From: S015-6 sp964384945
GTDB taxonomy: Bacteria > Desulfobacterota > DSWW01
DNA length: 64,000 nucleotides
Direction of reading: 5' to 3'
NCBI GenBank assembly: GCA_964384945.1
Contig: CAYLMK010000018.1
Coordinates: 42,231 to 106,230 of the forward strand
In this document: positions 9,114-17,770 of the stretch, piece by piece
Position numbering within the stretch: the first letter of the stretch is position 1
Layout: every line of letters begins with the position of its first letter
The notes under the pieces: model-generated
What the model saw: only the letters and a program-made list of their open reading frames with translations
What the model was told of the DNA's origin: nothing
Databases searched by the model: none
Made by a program: the position numbers and the translations under genes

Positions 9114-9132
9114 CGAGGGGATACACCCCTCG
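9114..9132. repeat. Small hairpin in the 8799-9411 intergenic region
   Basis: CGAGGGG (9114-9120) and CCCCTCG (9126-9132) around a 5-nt loop, ending 1 nt before a consensus TTGACA. It could insulate the downstream promoter from the region to its left. The long 8799-9411 gap otherwise holds only promoter-like hexamers and no gene. Confidence 0.4.
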
Positions 9133-9133
9133 C

Positions 9134-9163
9134 TTGACAAGGGGTTGGGGCCAGGCATAGAAT
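9134..9163 (+). promoter_or_regulatory. Candidate sigma-70 promoter upstream of the AOR gene
   Basis: TTGACA (9134-9139), an 18-nt spacer and TAGAAT (9158-9163), one mismatch from TATAAT. It would give a leader of about 245 nt before the AOR start at 9412. Two further TTGACA hexamers follow (9221 and 9269) before the conserved element at 9310. Confidence 0.4.
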
Positions 9164-9309
9164 GCTATTCGAGTATAAAGGATTATTTACCAAGAGAATG
9201 GGAATCAGTCAAGGATTATTTTGACACAGTTGGGTGTAAAATTACCACCAATAAAGGATCCTTTCGATTTGACACACCCTGCTGGAATCGTACGAGTGTA
9301 TGAAAGAAG

Positions 9310-9344
9310 TTGACAGAACAAAAATCAATCGCTAAATAGCATTC
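9310..9344 (+). promoter_or_regulatory. Conserved island promoter element, copy 2 (drives AOR)
   Basis: TTGACA (9310-9315), 17 nt, TAAATA (9333-9338), two bases, ATTC (9341-9344). It matches copy 1 at 1561 almost base for base. The dyad core is GCTAAATAGC (9331-9340): compared with GATAAATATC in copy 1, both arms changed together so the symmetry is kept. The predicted leader is about 65 nt. Confidence 0.75.
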
Positions 9345-9411
9345 TGAATGGAACTAGCATTCTGCACAAGGGCTCACAAAAGGAAGGTGTCCAGACAGAG
9401 GAGGATCACCC

Positions 9412-11415
9412 ATGGGCGGGGGTGGATACACGGGCAAGATCCTGAATGTGGACTTGTCGAGCGGGCAGATCGAGGAGGAACAGGTCCCGGACGAGACGTA
9501 CCAGCGGTTCCTGTCCGGGGCCGGGCTGGGTGCAAAGATCCTCTTCGAGAGAATTCCTAAGGGCGCGGATCCCCTGGGTCCGGAAAATGTCCTCGGATTT
9601 GTGTCGGGCTTGCTGACAGGCACCGGCGCCCTGTTTACTGGAAGATGGATGGTGCTGGGGAAATCGCCCCTCACGGGGGGGTATGGGGAAGCCAACTGCG
9701 GGGGACACTTCTCTCCGGCCATCAAGCGTTGCGGGTACGATGGGATCTTCGTCAAGGGGACGAGTGGAGGGCCGGTCTACCTGCTCGTGGCCGATGGAAA
9801 GGCCGAGTTGAAGGATGCGTCGCATGTCTGGGGCAAGCATGCCACAGAGGCGGAAGGCTTACTCCAGGAAGAGAACGGCGGCAAGGGCGTTCGGGTGGCG
9901 CTGATCGGGCAGGCCGGGGAGAACTGTTGCTTCATCGCGGGGGTCTGTCATGACCGGGGGAGGCTCGCAGCAAGGTCGGGCCTCGGTGCCGTGATGGGAG
10001 CAAAGAAGCTCAAGGCAATCGTCCTGAAAGGTGAGAAGAAGATACCGGTTACAGACCCGGCCCGGATCAAGATGCTCAACGAGACCTTCCTGGCGTGGCT
10101 CAAGGAGGGAGCAGGTTTGGAAAAACGGTTCACTGCCGGCCTCTTCTCCTGGTTCGGCAGGTTCTTGCGTGTTGTTCCGATCGGGATTGCCCAGACGGGG
10201 GCCCTGGCCAAGGTGGTGCTGAAGAAGTACGGGACCATGGGCGGGACTGTATTCTCTGCCGAGAGCGGGGACTCCCCCGTGAAGAACTGGAAAGGTTCCG
10301 GGCATCACGATTTCCCCATAGACACACATTCGGGGAAGCTGGACCCGGACGAGATTCTCGGTCATCAATACCGGAAGTATAACTGCTATAGCTGTCCCTT
10401 GGGGTGTGGGGGACTGCTCAAGGTTTCGACCGGGAAGTACCCGCTCGAGGAGACACACAAACCGGAATATGAGACCTGTTGTTCCTTTGGGGCGCTTATC
10501 CTGAACAACGATCTGGATGCGTTGCTCATGATCAATGAGATGCTCAATCGAGCCGGGATGGACACCATCTCCGCTGGTTCGACGGTTGCCTTTACGATGG
10601 AATGCTATGAAAAAGGAATCCTGAGCAGAGAAGATCTGGGAGGCATTGACCTCACGTGGGGCAATGCGGAAGGCGTGATCGCCCTGCTGAACAAAATGAT
10701 TCAGCGAGAGGGCATTGGGGATGTGTTGGCAGATGGAGTGAAGAAGGCCGCGGAAAGAATCGGCAAGGGAAGCGAAAAGTACGCGGTGCACGCAGGTGGG
10801 CAGGAACTCCCGATGCACGATCCCCGATTCGACCCGGGCCTGTCCGTGGCCTACGAGCTTGAGCCCACGCCTGGCCGCCACACCAATGTGGGGTATCAGT
10901 GGAGCGAGCTGTTTGCCCTTCATAAGGTGTTTCCTGAGTTGCCCAAGGCACCCCCTTTCTATCTCGCCAAGCATAAATACAACCCGGAAGGAAAGATGCG
11001 TGTTCACGCGGTGGGAAGCAAATACTCGCAGATGGGGAACGGGCTGGGCGTATGCTTGTTTGGGACGTATATGTCGACAGAACTTCCGCTGTTCGATTAT
11101 ACGAATGCGGCCACCGGCTGGTCGCTGACCCCTAGGGAATACCTGCGAATCGGTGAGCGCATACAAAACGTCCGGCAGGCCTTCAACGCGAGAGAAGGGC
11201 TCCAGCCCATCAAGGATTTCCGAATGCACGGTAGGGCTGCCGGAGATCCGCCGATTACTTACGGCCCGCTGAAGGGGATCACCCTCCCCCGTGAGCGGCT
11301 GAACCGGGATTTCTGCCTCGAGATGGGTTGGGACGAGGAGACCGGGGTGCCCACCAGGGAGAGGCTAGAGAGTCTCGGACTCGAGGACGTTGCGGAAAGC
11401 CTCTACGGAAAGTAG
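9412..11415 (+). CDS. Aldehyde:ferredoxin oxidoreductase (tungsten type)
   Basis: A 667-residue AOR-family enzyme, which oxidises an aldehyde to the acid with ferredoxin as partner in the cytoplasm. The N-terminal domain binds the tungsten bis-pyranopterin (YTGKILNVDLSSGQIEEEQV, then GGYGEANCGGHFSPAIKRCG). The cluster Cys are CYSCPLGC at about 324-331 and, far downstream, GVCLFG at about 548, the expected CxxCxxxC plus one. AGAGGAGG lies just before the ATG. It sits alone between two promoter elements, but the acyl-CoA ligase and beta-oxidation genes that follow can take up its carboxylate product. A MoaD-like gene closes the next operon. The exact aldehyde cannot be read from sequence. Confidence 0.92.
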   Translation: MGGGGYTGKILNVDLSSGQIEEEQVPDETYQRFLSGAGLGAKILFERIPKGADPLGPENVLGFVSGLLTGTGALFTGRWMVLGKSPLTGGYGEANCGGHFSPAIKRCGYDGIFVKGTSGGPVYLLVADGKAELKDASHVWGKHATEAEGLLQEENGGKGVRVALIGQAGENCCFIAGVCHDRGRLAARSGLGAVMGAKKLKAIVLKGEKKIPVTDPARIKMLNETFLAWLKEGAGLEKRFTAGLFSWFGRFLRVVPIGIAQTGALAKVVLKKYGTMGGTVFSAESGDSPVKNWKGSGHHDFPIDTHSGKLDPDEILGHQYRKYNCYSCPLGCGGLLKVSTGKYPLEETHKPEYETCCSFGALILNNDLDALLMINEMLNRAGMDTISAGSTVAFTMECYEKGILSREDLGGIDLTWGNAEGVIALLNKMIQREGIGDVLADGVKKAAERIGKGSEKYAVHAGGQELPMHDPRFDPGLSVAYELEPTPGRHTNVGYQWSELFALHKVFPELPKAPPFYLAKHKYNPEGKMRVHAVGSKYSQMGNGLGVCLFGTYMSTELPLFDYTNAATGWSLTPREYLRIGERIQNVRQAFNAREGLQPIKDFRMHGRAAGDPPITYGPLKGITLPRERLNRDFCLEMGWDEETGVPTRERLESLGLEDVAESLYGK

Positions 11416-11494
11416 AAATCTCGTTAATTTCTAAAGAGTTGTGCATTCAGGCAGGGAGCGGATCTGCTCCTGGAACTCCTGTGACGTTTTTCTG

Positions 11495-11529
11495 TTGACA
11501 GAATTATCTTCAGTTGATAAATATTATTC
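11495..11529 (+). promoter_or_regulatory. Conserved island promoter element, copy 3 (drives ligase/beta-oxidation operon)
   Basis: TTGACA (11495-11500), 17 nt, TAAATA (11518-11523), two bases, ATTC (11526-11529). The spacer sequence differs from copies 1 and 2, so the conserved parts stand out as GA after the -35 box, TCA mid-spacer, and GATAAATAT. It lies about 80 nt before the ligase start. Confidence 0.72.
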
Positions 11530-11607
11530 GATATACGATTTATATTTGTGAGATGAGAAAACCGTAAGAGTGGAACCCAGGCCCATGGATCAGGACGGGG
11601 GAATCAC

Positions 11608-13158
11608 GTGATGGATCATCCAAGGAAGTTCGCGAAGGAGACGCCGGACAGACCCGCCTACATCATGGTCAAAACCGGTGAGGTGGTCACGTACGGGCAA
11701 ATGGAAGAGCGGGCGAACCAGTGCGCTCACCTCTTCCGGGATGCAGGCGTGCAGATCGGGGATAAGGTGGCGATCTGTATGGAGAACAACGTCCGTTACC
11801 TCGAAGTGGCCCAAGCCGCCGTGCGGGCAGGCCATTACTACACCTGCATCAGTGTGCACCTGGGCGTGGAGGAGGTTCAATACATCGTGAACGACTGCGG
11901 GGCCAAGGTGTTCGTGACTTCCTACGAAAAGCGGGAGATCGCAGAAGCGGTTCGTGACCGCATGCCGAACGTGACAACGAGGCTCATGGTGGGGGGTGCC
12001 ATTAAAGGGTACGAGAACTACGAAGGCAAGCGATCCACCTTCCCGACCACGCCCATAAAGGACGAACTGGAAGGCAAGGACATGCTTTACTCATCCGGCA
12101 CCACGGGGAGGCCGAAGGGGGTTGTACCGGGCAAGCTGGAACACCCGCTGGGACAGCTTCCCGCAACGGACCTTCTCATCTTCAAGGTGTACGGAATGAA
12201 CGAGGACACGGTGTATCTTTCGCCCGCCCCGCTTTATCATGCTGCCCCCATCCGCTACTGCCTCGGGACCCATCGCTTGGGGGGTACGGTGATTGTTATG
12301 CCGAAGTTCGATGCTGAAGAGTTCCTTTCGTTGATCGAGAAGTACAGGGTCACCCACACCCAACTGGTCCCCACGATGTTCGTCCGCATGCTCAAGCTGC
12401 CCGAGCAGGTTCGAAAGAAATACGACCTCTCGAGCCTGAAGGTCGCTATTCACGCAGCGGCGCCGTGCCCGGTGCCGATCAAGGAGCAGATGATCGAGTG
12501 GTGGGGACCGATCATCTATGAGTACTATGCCGGGACCGAAGCGAACATGTACGTCATGATCGGTTCGGAAGATTGGCTCCAACACAAGGGTTCGGTGGGC
12601 AAAATCCTTGTCGGCACCCTGCACATTCTGGACGACCACGAGAACGAGCTTCCGGCCGGGACCCCGGGCACGATCTATGTGGACAGCCCCTTCAATTTCG
12701 AATACCACAACGACCCGGGGAAGACCCGAAAATCGAGGACGTCAAGGGGATGGACAACCCTGGGGGACATCGGGTACCTGGATGAGGAGGGTTACCTCTA
12801 CCTGACCGACCGCAAGTTCGACATGATCATCTCAGGGGGCGTCAATATCTACCCCCAGGAGGCGGAGAACCTTCTCATTACTCATCCCAAGGTACGTGAT
12901 GCCGCTGTTTTCGGTATTCCGAACCCCGACTTCGGGGAGGAGGTCAAGGCGGTGGTGGAGTTGATCGACCCGGACAATGCCGGGCCGGAGACAGAGAAGG
13001 AATTGATCGATTTCTGCCGGGACAACCTTTCACACGTCAAGTGCCCGAAGAGCATCGACTTCCAGAAAGAGCTTCCTCGCACACCGACGGGGAAGCTCCT
13101 GAAAAGGCTCCTCAAGGATAAATACTGGGTGGGGTACACGAAGAGAATCGCTTCCTGA
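11608..13158 (+). CDS. AMP-forming acyl-CoA synthetase/ligase
   Basis: A 516-residue member of the ANL adenylating family that activates a carboxylic acid with ATP and CoA. Visible motifs are the phosphate loop YSSGTTGRPKGV (about 152-163), YYAGTE (about 309-314), GDIGYLDEEGYLYLTDRKFD (about 387-406) with the following SGGVNIYPQEAE, and the C-terminal catalytic Lys in PTGKLLK. It most resembles fatty, aryl or bile-acid CoA ligases. A GTG at 11608 and an ATG at 11611 are both possible starts. It is well placed to activate the acid made by the AOR encoded just upstream and to feed the dehydrogenase, hydratase and thiolase genes that follow. Confidence 0.9.
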   Translation: MMDHPRKFAKETPDRPAYIMVKTGEVVTYGQMEERANQCAHLFRDAGVQIGDKVAICMENNVRYLEVAQAAVRAGHYYTCISVHLGVEEVQYIVNDCGAKVFVTSYEKREIAEAVRDRMPNVTTRLMVGGAIKGYENYEGKRSTFPTTPIKDELEGKDMLYSSGTTGRPKGVVPGKLEHPLGQLPATDLLIFKVYGMNEDTVYLSPAPLYHAAPIRYCLGTHRLGGTVIVMPKFDAEEFLSLIEKYRVTHTQLVPTMFVRMLKLPEQVRKKYDLSSLKVAIHAAAPCPVPIKEQMIEWWGPIIYEYYAGTEANMYVMIGSEDWLQHKGSVGKILVGTLHILDDHENELPAGTPGTIYVDSPFNFEYHNDPGKTRKSRTSRGWTTLGDIGYLDEEGYLYLTDRKFDMIISGGVNIYPQEAENLLITHPKVRDAAVFGIPNPDFGEEVKAVVELIDPDNAGPETEKELIDFCRDNLSHVKCPKSIDFQKELPRTPTGKLLKRLLKDKYWVGYTKRIAS

Positions 13159-13386
13159 CGTATCTCCGTGTACTGCCTGGGTAGGAGACGGCGCGAGAAC
13201 GGCGTGGCAACCTCCCGCCTCAAGGGGTTTCGGGAATCGGGGGAATACCCGTTCGCTTCGACTCCTGCGGTGTCTACCCTACGCGCCGTTCCGATACCCC
13301 TTGCTCGGTACAGGTTCGAGCGACTCCTGGAACCGTCCGGTCTGCACGGATTCGGTGAAACCCCAGAGCTGAAGGAGGACGCAGGC

Positions 13387-14235
13387 ATGAACGCCAAACA
13401 CATTGCCGTGATCGGTTCGGGGATTATGGGGAACGGGATTGCCCAGGTCAGCGCTATGGCTGGCTACGAAGTCTTCTTGCACGATGTCAAGGAGGAGGCT
13501 TTGTACAGGGGTCTTGAGACGATAGGCAGGAGCCTGGACAAACTGGCAAGCAAGGGAAGGATGGCGCAGGGGGATGTAAAAGCGACCCTGGCTCGTATCC
13601 GAACGACAACCGCATTCAAGGTCGCCTGCGACGGCGCGGAATTGGTCATCGAATGCGTGTTCGAGAAGTTAGAACTCAAGAAGGAGATCTTCGGAGACTT
13701 GGAGAAACATACTCGTGCGGAGACCATTCTGGGCAGCAACACCTCGGCCATCCCGATTACCGAGATCGCAGCAGGCTTGGTGCATCCCGAGAGGGTGATC
13801 GGAATTCACTTCATGAACCCTGTGCCCCTGATAAAGGGGGTCGAGATCATCCCGGGGCAGTTGACGTCACAGAAAACGGTTGAAATCGCCTTGGGATTTG
13901 TCAGGGCTCTGGGAAAGGACCCGGCCGTGGCCGTTGACTATGCCGGGTTTATCGCAAGCCGCCTGATCGATGTGATCTTCAATGAAAGCATGAAATTGAT
14001 CCAGGAAGGGAATTCTCCGAAGGACATCGACAAGGTTGCGGAGTTGTGCCTGGGGCACCCTATGGGTCCTTGCAAGCTTCTGGATCTGGTGGGAGCCGAG
14101 ATCGCAATGCACGGGATGGAGACCATGGAGCGGGATTTTAGTCCTGCCTACAAGCCTCATCCGCTCCTGAGAAAACGTGTCCTGGCAGGGCTGCTGGGAA
14201 AGAAGACCGGCAAGGGTTTCTATGACTACGAATGA
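13387..14235 (+). CDS. 3-hydroxyacyl-CoA dehydrogenase
   Basis: A 282-residue NAD-dependent enzyme of the Hbd/PaaH type. The Rossmann motif is GSGIMGNGIAQ near residues 10-20, followed by ECVFEKLELKKEIF, NTSAIPITEIA, and HFMNPVPLIKGVEII containing the catalytic His. The C-terminal domain has LGHPMGPCKLLDLVG and ends GKKTGKGFYDYE. The start at 13387 is chosen because GAAGGAGG lies about 8 nt upstream and gives the normal family length; the frame is open further left without coding character. The 228-nt gap before it holds no recognisable gene. The next gene, the thiolase, follows within 12 nt. Confidence 0.94.
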   Translation: MNAKHIAVIGSGIMGNGIAQVSAMAGYEVFLHDVKEEALYRGLETIGRSLDKLASKGRMAQGDVKATLARIRTTTAFKVACDGAELVIECVFEKLELKKEIFGDLEKHTRAETILGSNTSAIPITEIAAGLVHPERVIGIHFMNPVPLIKGVEIIPGQLTSQKTVEIALGFVRALGKDPAVAVDYAGFIASRLIDVIFNESMKLIQEGNSPKDIDKVAELCLGHPMGPCKLLDLVGAEIAMHGMETMERDFSPAYKPHPLLRKRVLAGLLGKKTGKGFYDYE

Positions 14236-14247
14236 GTGGAGAAGAGA

Positions 14248-15555
14248 ATGGGTTTCGTGAAGAGCAAGGACGACCTGGTGTGCGTGAGTGCTGTGCGAAC
14301 GCCCTTCGGACGGTTTGGCGGCTCACTGCGAGATGTGGACATCTATGATCTGGGGGCGGTTGCCATGAGGCATGCGATAGTGCGGATCGGGCTGGACCCT
14401 GCATGCATCGATGAGGTTTGGTGGGGAAACGGGGACACGACCAATACCAAGGATCCGTATACCCCGGTGGTCGCCCGGCAGACGCTCCTTAAGGCCGGCA
14501 TCCCCTGGGAGACACCGTCCGTGTCTTTTGATCAGGCCTGCATCTCCGCCATGTCGGCCGTGGCATATGGGGGCAGAAGCATCCGGCTGGGCGAAGCCGG
14601 GGTGGTGATGACCGGTGGATCGACAAGCTTCAGCACGGTTCCATTTCTCCTGCGAAATATCCGCTGGGAAGGTCGCCGTCACACCTCGTTCCTGGTTGAG
14701 GACCCGATCATCCCCCTCGGGTACAAGGACTACGCCCCGGTGGCGGTCGACGCAGGCGATGTTGCGGTGGACTACGGGGTGAGCCGGGAAGAACAGGACG
14801 AGTTCGCCGTTACCAGCCATGTCCGCTACGGACATGCATGGGCAAGTGGTTTTTTCAAGCACGAAATGGAGCCATTTGAGATCGTCAAGAAGGAAAAACA
14901 AGGAAAAGAAACCGAACGTCGAACCCTTGAGATAGACGAACAGTATCGAAAAGACGTCAGCACCGAGAAACTTGCAAAGCTCAAGCCAGTTTTCGGCAGT
15001 AAGACCTGCACGGCGGGCAATGCACCGGGAATGAACGACGGGGCCACGGCGCAGATCATAACGACCCGGGAGAAGGCCGAGAAGCTGGAACTGGATGTGC
15101 TATACACGATTGTGGCGACCTCTGTCGTATCCCTACAGCCGAGAATCATGCCCGTGACACCCGGCTTTGCCGTGAAGAAGTGCCTCGATGATGCCGGTTT
15201 GGACATCCAGGATATGAAGTTGCTGGAGATCAACGAGGCCTTTGCCTGTGTGCCCCTCGTATCGTGCAGGCTCTTGTCGAACCAAAGGTTCCTGAAGGGC
15301 GATTACAGGGAAATGGTGCGGGAAGCCTCTGCAAAGGCGATTCTGGACGGCGATGGCACCTTATACCGCGAACTCAAGAGTAGACTGAACGTGAACGGAG
15401 GAGCCATCGCCATCGGCCACCCGAACACAGCGAGCGGAGCGAGGATCATGATGACGGCCGCCTACAACCTGAAACAGCAGAGCGGGGGATACGCGGCCTG
15501 CGCCATATGCGGAGGCCTCGCCCAAGGTGCAGGCGCAATCATCTGGGTCGAATGA
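14248..15555 (+). CDS. Thiolase (acetyl-CoA acyltransferase)
   Basis: A 435-residue thiolase that would cleave a 3-ketoacyl-CoA with CoA. The nucleophilic Cys is in SFDQACISAMSAVAYGG (Cys98), the NEAFACVP motif is near 330, the catalytic His is in NVNGGAIAIGHP, and the second Cys is in CAICGGLAQGAG. An insertion rich in charged residues around KKEKQGKETERR lies mid-chain. ATG 14248 is preferred because GGAG lies 6-7 nt upstream; a GTG at 14236 that abuts the previous stop is the alternative and would add four residues. Confidence 0.93.
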   Translation: MGFVKSKDDLVCVSAVRTPFGRFGGSLRDVDIYDLGAVAMRHAIVRIGLDPACIDEVWWGNGDTTNTKDPYTPVVARQTLLKAGIPWETPSVSFDQACISAMSAVAYGGRSIRLGEAGVVMTGGSTSFSTVPFLLRNIRWEGRRHTSFLVEDPIIPLGYKDYAPVAVDAGDVAVDYGVSREEQDEFAVTSHVRYGHAWASGFFKHEMEPFEIVKKEKQGKETERRTLEIDEQYRKDVSTEKLAKLKPVFGSKTCTAGNAPGMNDGATAQIITTREKAEKLELDVLYTIVATSVVSLQPRIMPVTPGFAVKKCLDDAGLDIQDMKLLEINEAFACVPLVSCRLLSNQRFLKGDYREMVREASAKAILDGDGTLYRELKSRLNVNGGAIAIGHPNTASGARIMMTAAYNLKQQSGGYAACAICGGLAQGAGAIIWVE

Positions 15556-15597
15556 TCACGCTCTCGACGAGTGCATACCGAGTACGGGAGAGTCATC

Positions 15598-16746
15598 ATG
15601 CAAAGGGAAATTTACAGTGAGGAACATAAGATATTCCGGGATGCCTTTCGCAAGTATCTTGATAGAGAAGTGGTGCCCAGGCTCGACGAGTGGGAGCAGT
15701 CGGGCCTGGTAACCCGTGACGTATGGAAGAAGGCAGGGGAAGAGGGGTTCCTATCCCCCTGGCTGCCCGAAGCCTACGGTGGCCATGAGGCAGACTTCCT
15801 TTACAGCGTAGTGCAGATGGAGGAGATCGCTCGTGCCTGGGCTCACGCTGTGACGTTCACTCTCCATTCGGATATCTGTGTGCCGTACATATTCTCCTAT
15901 GGTACTGAAGAGCAGAAAAAGAAGTGGCTTCCGGGATGTGCGACCGGGGACATCCTTACGGCGATTGCAATGACAGAGCCGGATACGGGATCGGACCTGC
16001 AGGCCATCAAAACGACAGCCGTCAAGGATGGGGATTCGTATGTGATCAACGGACAGAAGACCTTCATCACGAACGGGATCAGCAACGATCTGGTCATCGT
16101 CGCTGCCATGACCGATCCGAAGGCAAAGCCACGCTACAAGGGGATGAGTCTGATCTGCGTGGAGGACGGAACACCGGGCTACCAGAAGGTCCGGAAGCTG
16201 GACAAAATCGGGTTCCGGGGACAGGATACGGCCGAGTTGTTTTTCGAGGATTGCCGCGTACCCAAGGAGAATCTCCTCGGCACGGAAGAAGGGCAGGGCT
16301 TCATTCAGATGATGATCAAGCTTCAACAGGAGAGACTGACCGTTGCGATCAGTTCCGTCGCGAACATGTGGACGGTTCTTGATTGGACGAAGAGGTACTG
16401 CGAGGAACGTTTCGTCTTTGGGAAGCCCCTCATAAAGTTCCAGAACACGCGCTTTCAGCTGGTGGAGATGTACACCGTAGCGGAGATGTTCCAGACTTTT
16501 ATCGACAGACTGGTGGTGGAACACATGAAGGGAAAGGATGTTGTGGTGGAGACCAGCATGGCGAAATGGTTTGGCACAGAAGAGTTGAAAAAGACGGTTG
16601 ATAAGTGCCTTCAGTTCTTCGGCGGGTATGGATACATCGAAGAATACCCGATCGCCAAGGCCTATCGGGATATCCGCGTGTTGACCATCTTTGCCGGAAC
16701 CACGGAGATCATGAAAGAGATCATAGGGCAGCGTCTCGGAATGTAA
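15598..16746 (+). CDS. Acyl-CoA dehydrogenase
   Basis: A 382-residue acyl-CoA dehydrogenase of the long-chain/isovaleryl-like type. It has MTEPDTGSDLQAIKTTA (FAD-binding middle domain, about 125-141), YVINGQKTFITNG, QDTAELFFEDCRVPKENLLG, and a C-terminus with CLQFFGGYGYIEEYPIAKAY and FAGTTEIMKEIIG. It is closely similar along its whole length to the enzyme at 39525-40673 and unlike the pair at 1781-4121. ATG 15598 follows GGGAGAG; a GTG nine codons upstream is less likely. It lies between the thiolase and the enoyl-CoA hydratase, so it probably does the first oxidation in the same pathway, passing electrons to EtfAB. Confidence 0.93.
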   Translation: MQREIYSEEHKIFRDAFRKYLDREVVPRLDEWEQSGLVTRDVWKKAGEEGFLSPWLPEAYGGHEADFLYSVVQMEEIARAWAHAVTFTLHSDICVPYIFSYGTEEQKKKWLPGCATGDILTAIAMTEPDTGSDLQAIKTTAVKDGDSYVINGQKTFITNGISNDLVIVAAMTDPKAKPRYKGMSLICVEDGTPGYQKVRKLDKIGFRGQDTAELFFEDCRVPKENLLGTEEGQGFIQMMIKLQQERLTVAISSVANMWTVLDWTKRYCEERFVFGKPLIKFQNTRFQLVEMYTVAEMFQTFIDRLVVEHMKGKDVVVETSMAKWFGTEELKKTVDKCLQFFGGYGYIEEYPIAKAYRDIRVLTIFAGTTEIMKEIIGQRLGM

Positions 16747-16853
16747 CATCACATGAATTTCAGGGTTGCTCGAATTTCTTTCTATGCGATTCCTTTTTAG
16801 GTTGGTCGGCTCTTGTTTCTGGCAAAGGATTCACCCTTTTTGGAGGAAGTTCG

Positions 16854-17708
16854 ATGCAGTTCGAGCAAATCGAGTACGAAGTGGCGGACCGAATCGTAAC
16901 CATAACCCTGAACCGACCGGACCGGCTGAATGCCTTTACGCCCAAGATGGGAAGCGAACTCTTGCAGGCCCTTGACGTGGCGGATGCGGACGACGAGGTT
17001 CGGGCGCTTGTCGTAACTGGGGCGGGAAGGGGATTCTGCGCTGGAGCCGACCTCAGCAGTGGTTCCGGGGATTCCTTCTACGACCCGTCTAGGAGCATAG
17101 ACGAGTTTCGCGACGGGGGCGGGTTTGTGCCGCTGAGGATCTTTCAGATGAAGAAACCGCTCATTGCCGCTATCAACGGTCAGGCGGTAGGCGTGGGCAT
17201 CACGATGACATTGCCCATGGATGTGCGTATTGCCTCGGAGAAGGCGAAGATGGGCTTTGTCTTTGTACGAAGAGGCATTGCCCCCGACGGCTGCAGTTCC
17301 TGGTTTCTGCCCCGCATCGTCGGAATCAGTCAGGCCTCGGAATGGGTTCTGTCCGGAAGGGTCTTTTCGGCCGAGGAGGCATTGAGAGGCGGCCTGATAA
17401 GCCGGGTTGTGGCCCCTGATCAAGTTCTGCCGGCCGCTTATGCGATTGCTCGGGAAATCGCGGACAACACGAGTGCTATCTCGGTTGCCCTGTCTAGACA
17501 GCTCTTGTGGCGTATGCTGGATGCGGACCACCCGATGGAAGCGCACAGATGGGAGTCCAAGAGCATCTACTACACGGCTCAATCAGCGGACAGTACGGAG
17601 GGGGTGGCTGCCTTTTTCGAGAAGAGGCTACCGGACTTCAAGATGAACCTGAGCGAGGACATGCCCGATTTCTACCCTTGGTGGAAGGAGCCAAGCTTCG
17701 AAAGATAG
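16854..17708 (+). CDS. Enoyl-CoA hydratase/isomerase family protein
   Basis: 284 residues of the crotonase fold. ITLNRPDRLNAFTPKMGSEL opens it; the first oxyanion-hole segment is VVTGAGRGFCAGADLSSG (about 58-75) and the second is INGQAVGVGITMTLPMDVRI (about 111-130). One catalytic Glu position of classic hydratases falls in FVRRGIAPDGCSSW, where Asp or Gly stand instead, so it could be an isomerase, hydrolase or ring-active member rather than a simple hydratase. TTTGGAGG precedes the ATG by 7 nt. It lies in the ligase/dehydrogenase/thiolase operon and would supply the hydration step. Confidence 0.9.
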   Translation: MQFEQIEYEVADRIVTITLNRPDRLNAFTPKMGSELLQALDVADADDEVRALVVTGAGRGFCAGADLSSGSGDSFYDPSRSIDEFRDGGGFVPLRIFQMKKPLIAAINGQAVGVGITMTLPMDVRIASEKAKMGFVFVRRGIAPDGCSSWFLPRIVGISQASEWVLSGRVFSAEEALRGGLISRVVAPDQVLPAAYAIAREIADNTSAISVALSRQLLWRMLDADHPMEAHRWESKSIYYTAQSADSTEGVAAFFEKRLPDFKMNLSEDMPDFYPWWKEPSFER

Positions 17709-17770
17709 CCAATAATAGGAGGTTCACGTGAGGGCTCTCGTGCGTCTGAATATGCTTACCCCCCCAAGGG

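Noticed and set aside
11413..11433. AT hairpin TAGAAAT/ATTTCTA after the first AOR
   Set aside because: 7-bp AT-only stem without a T-tract; too weak to call a terminator.
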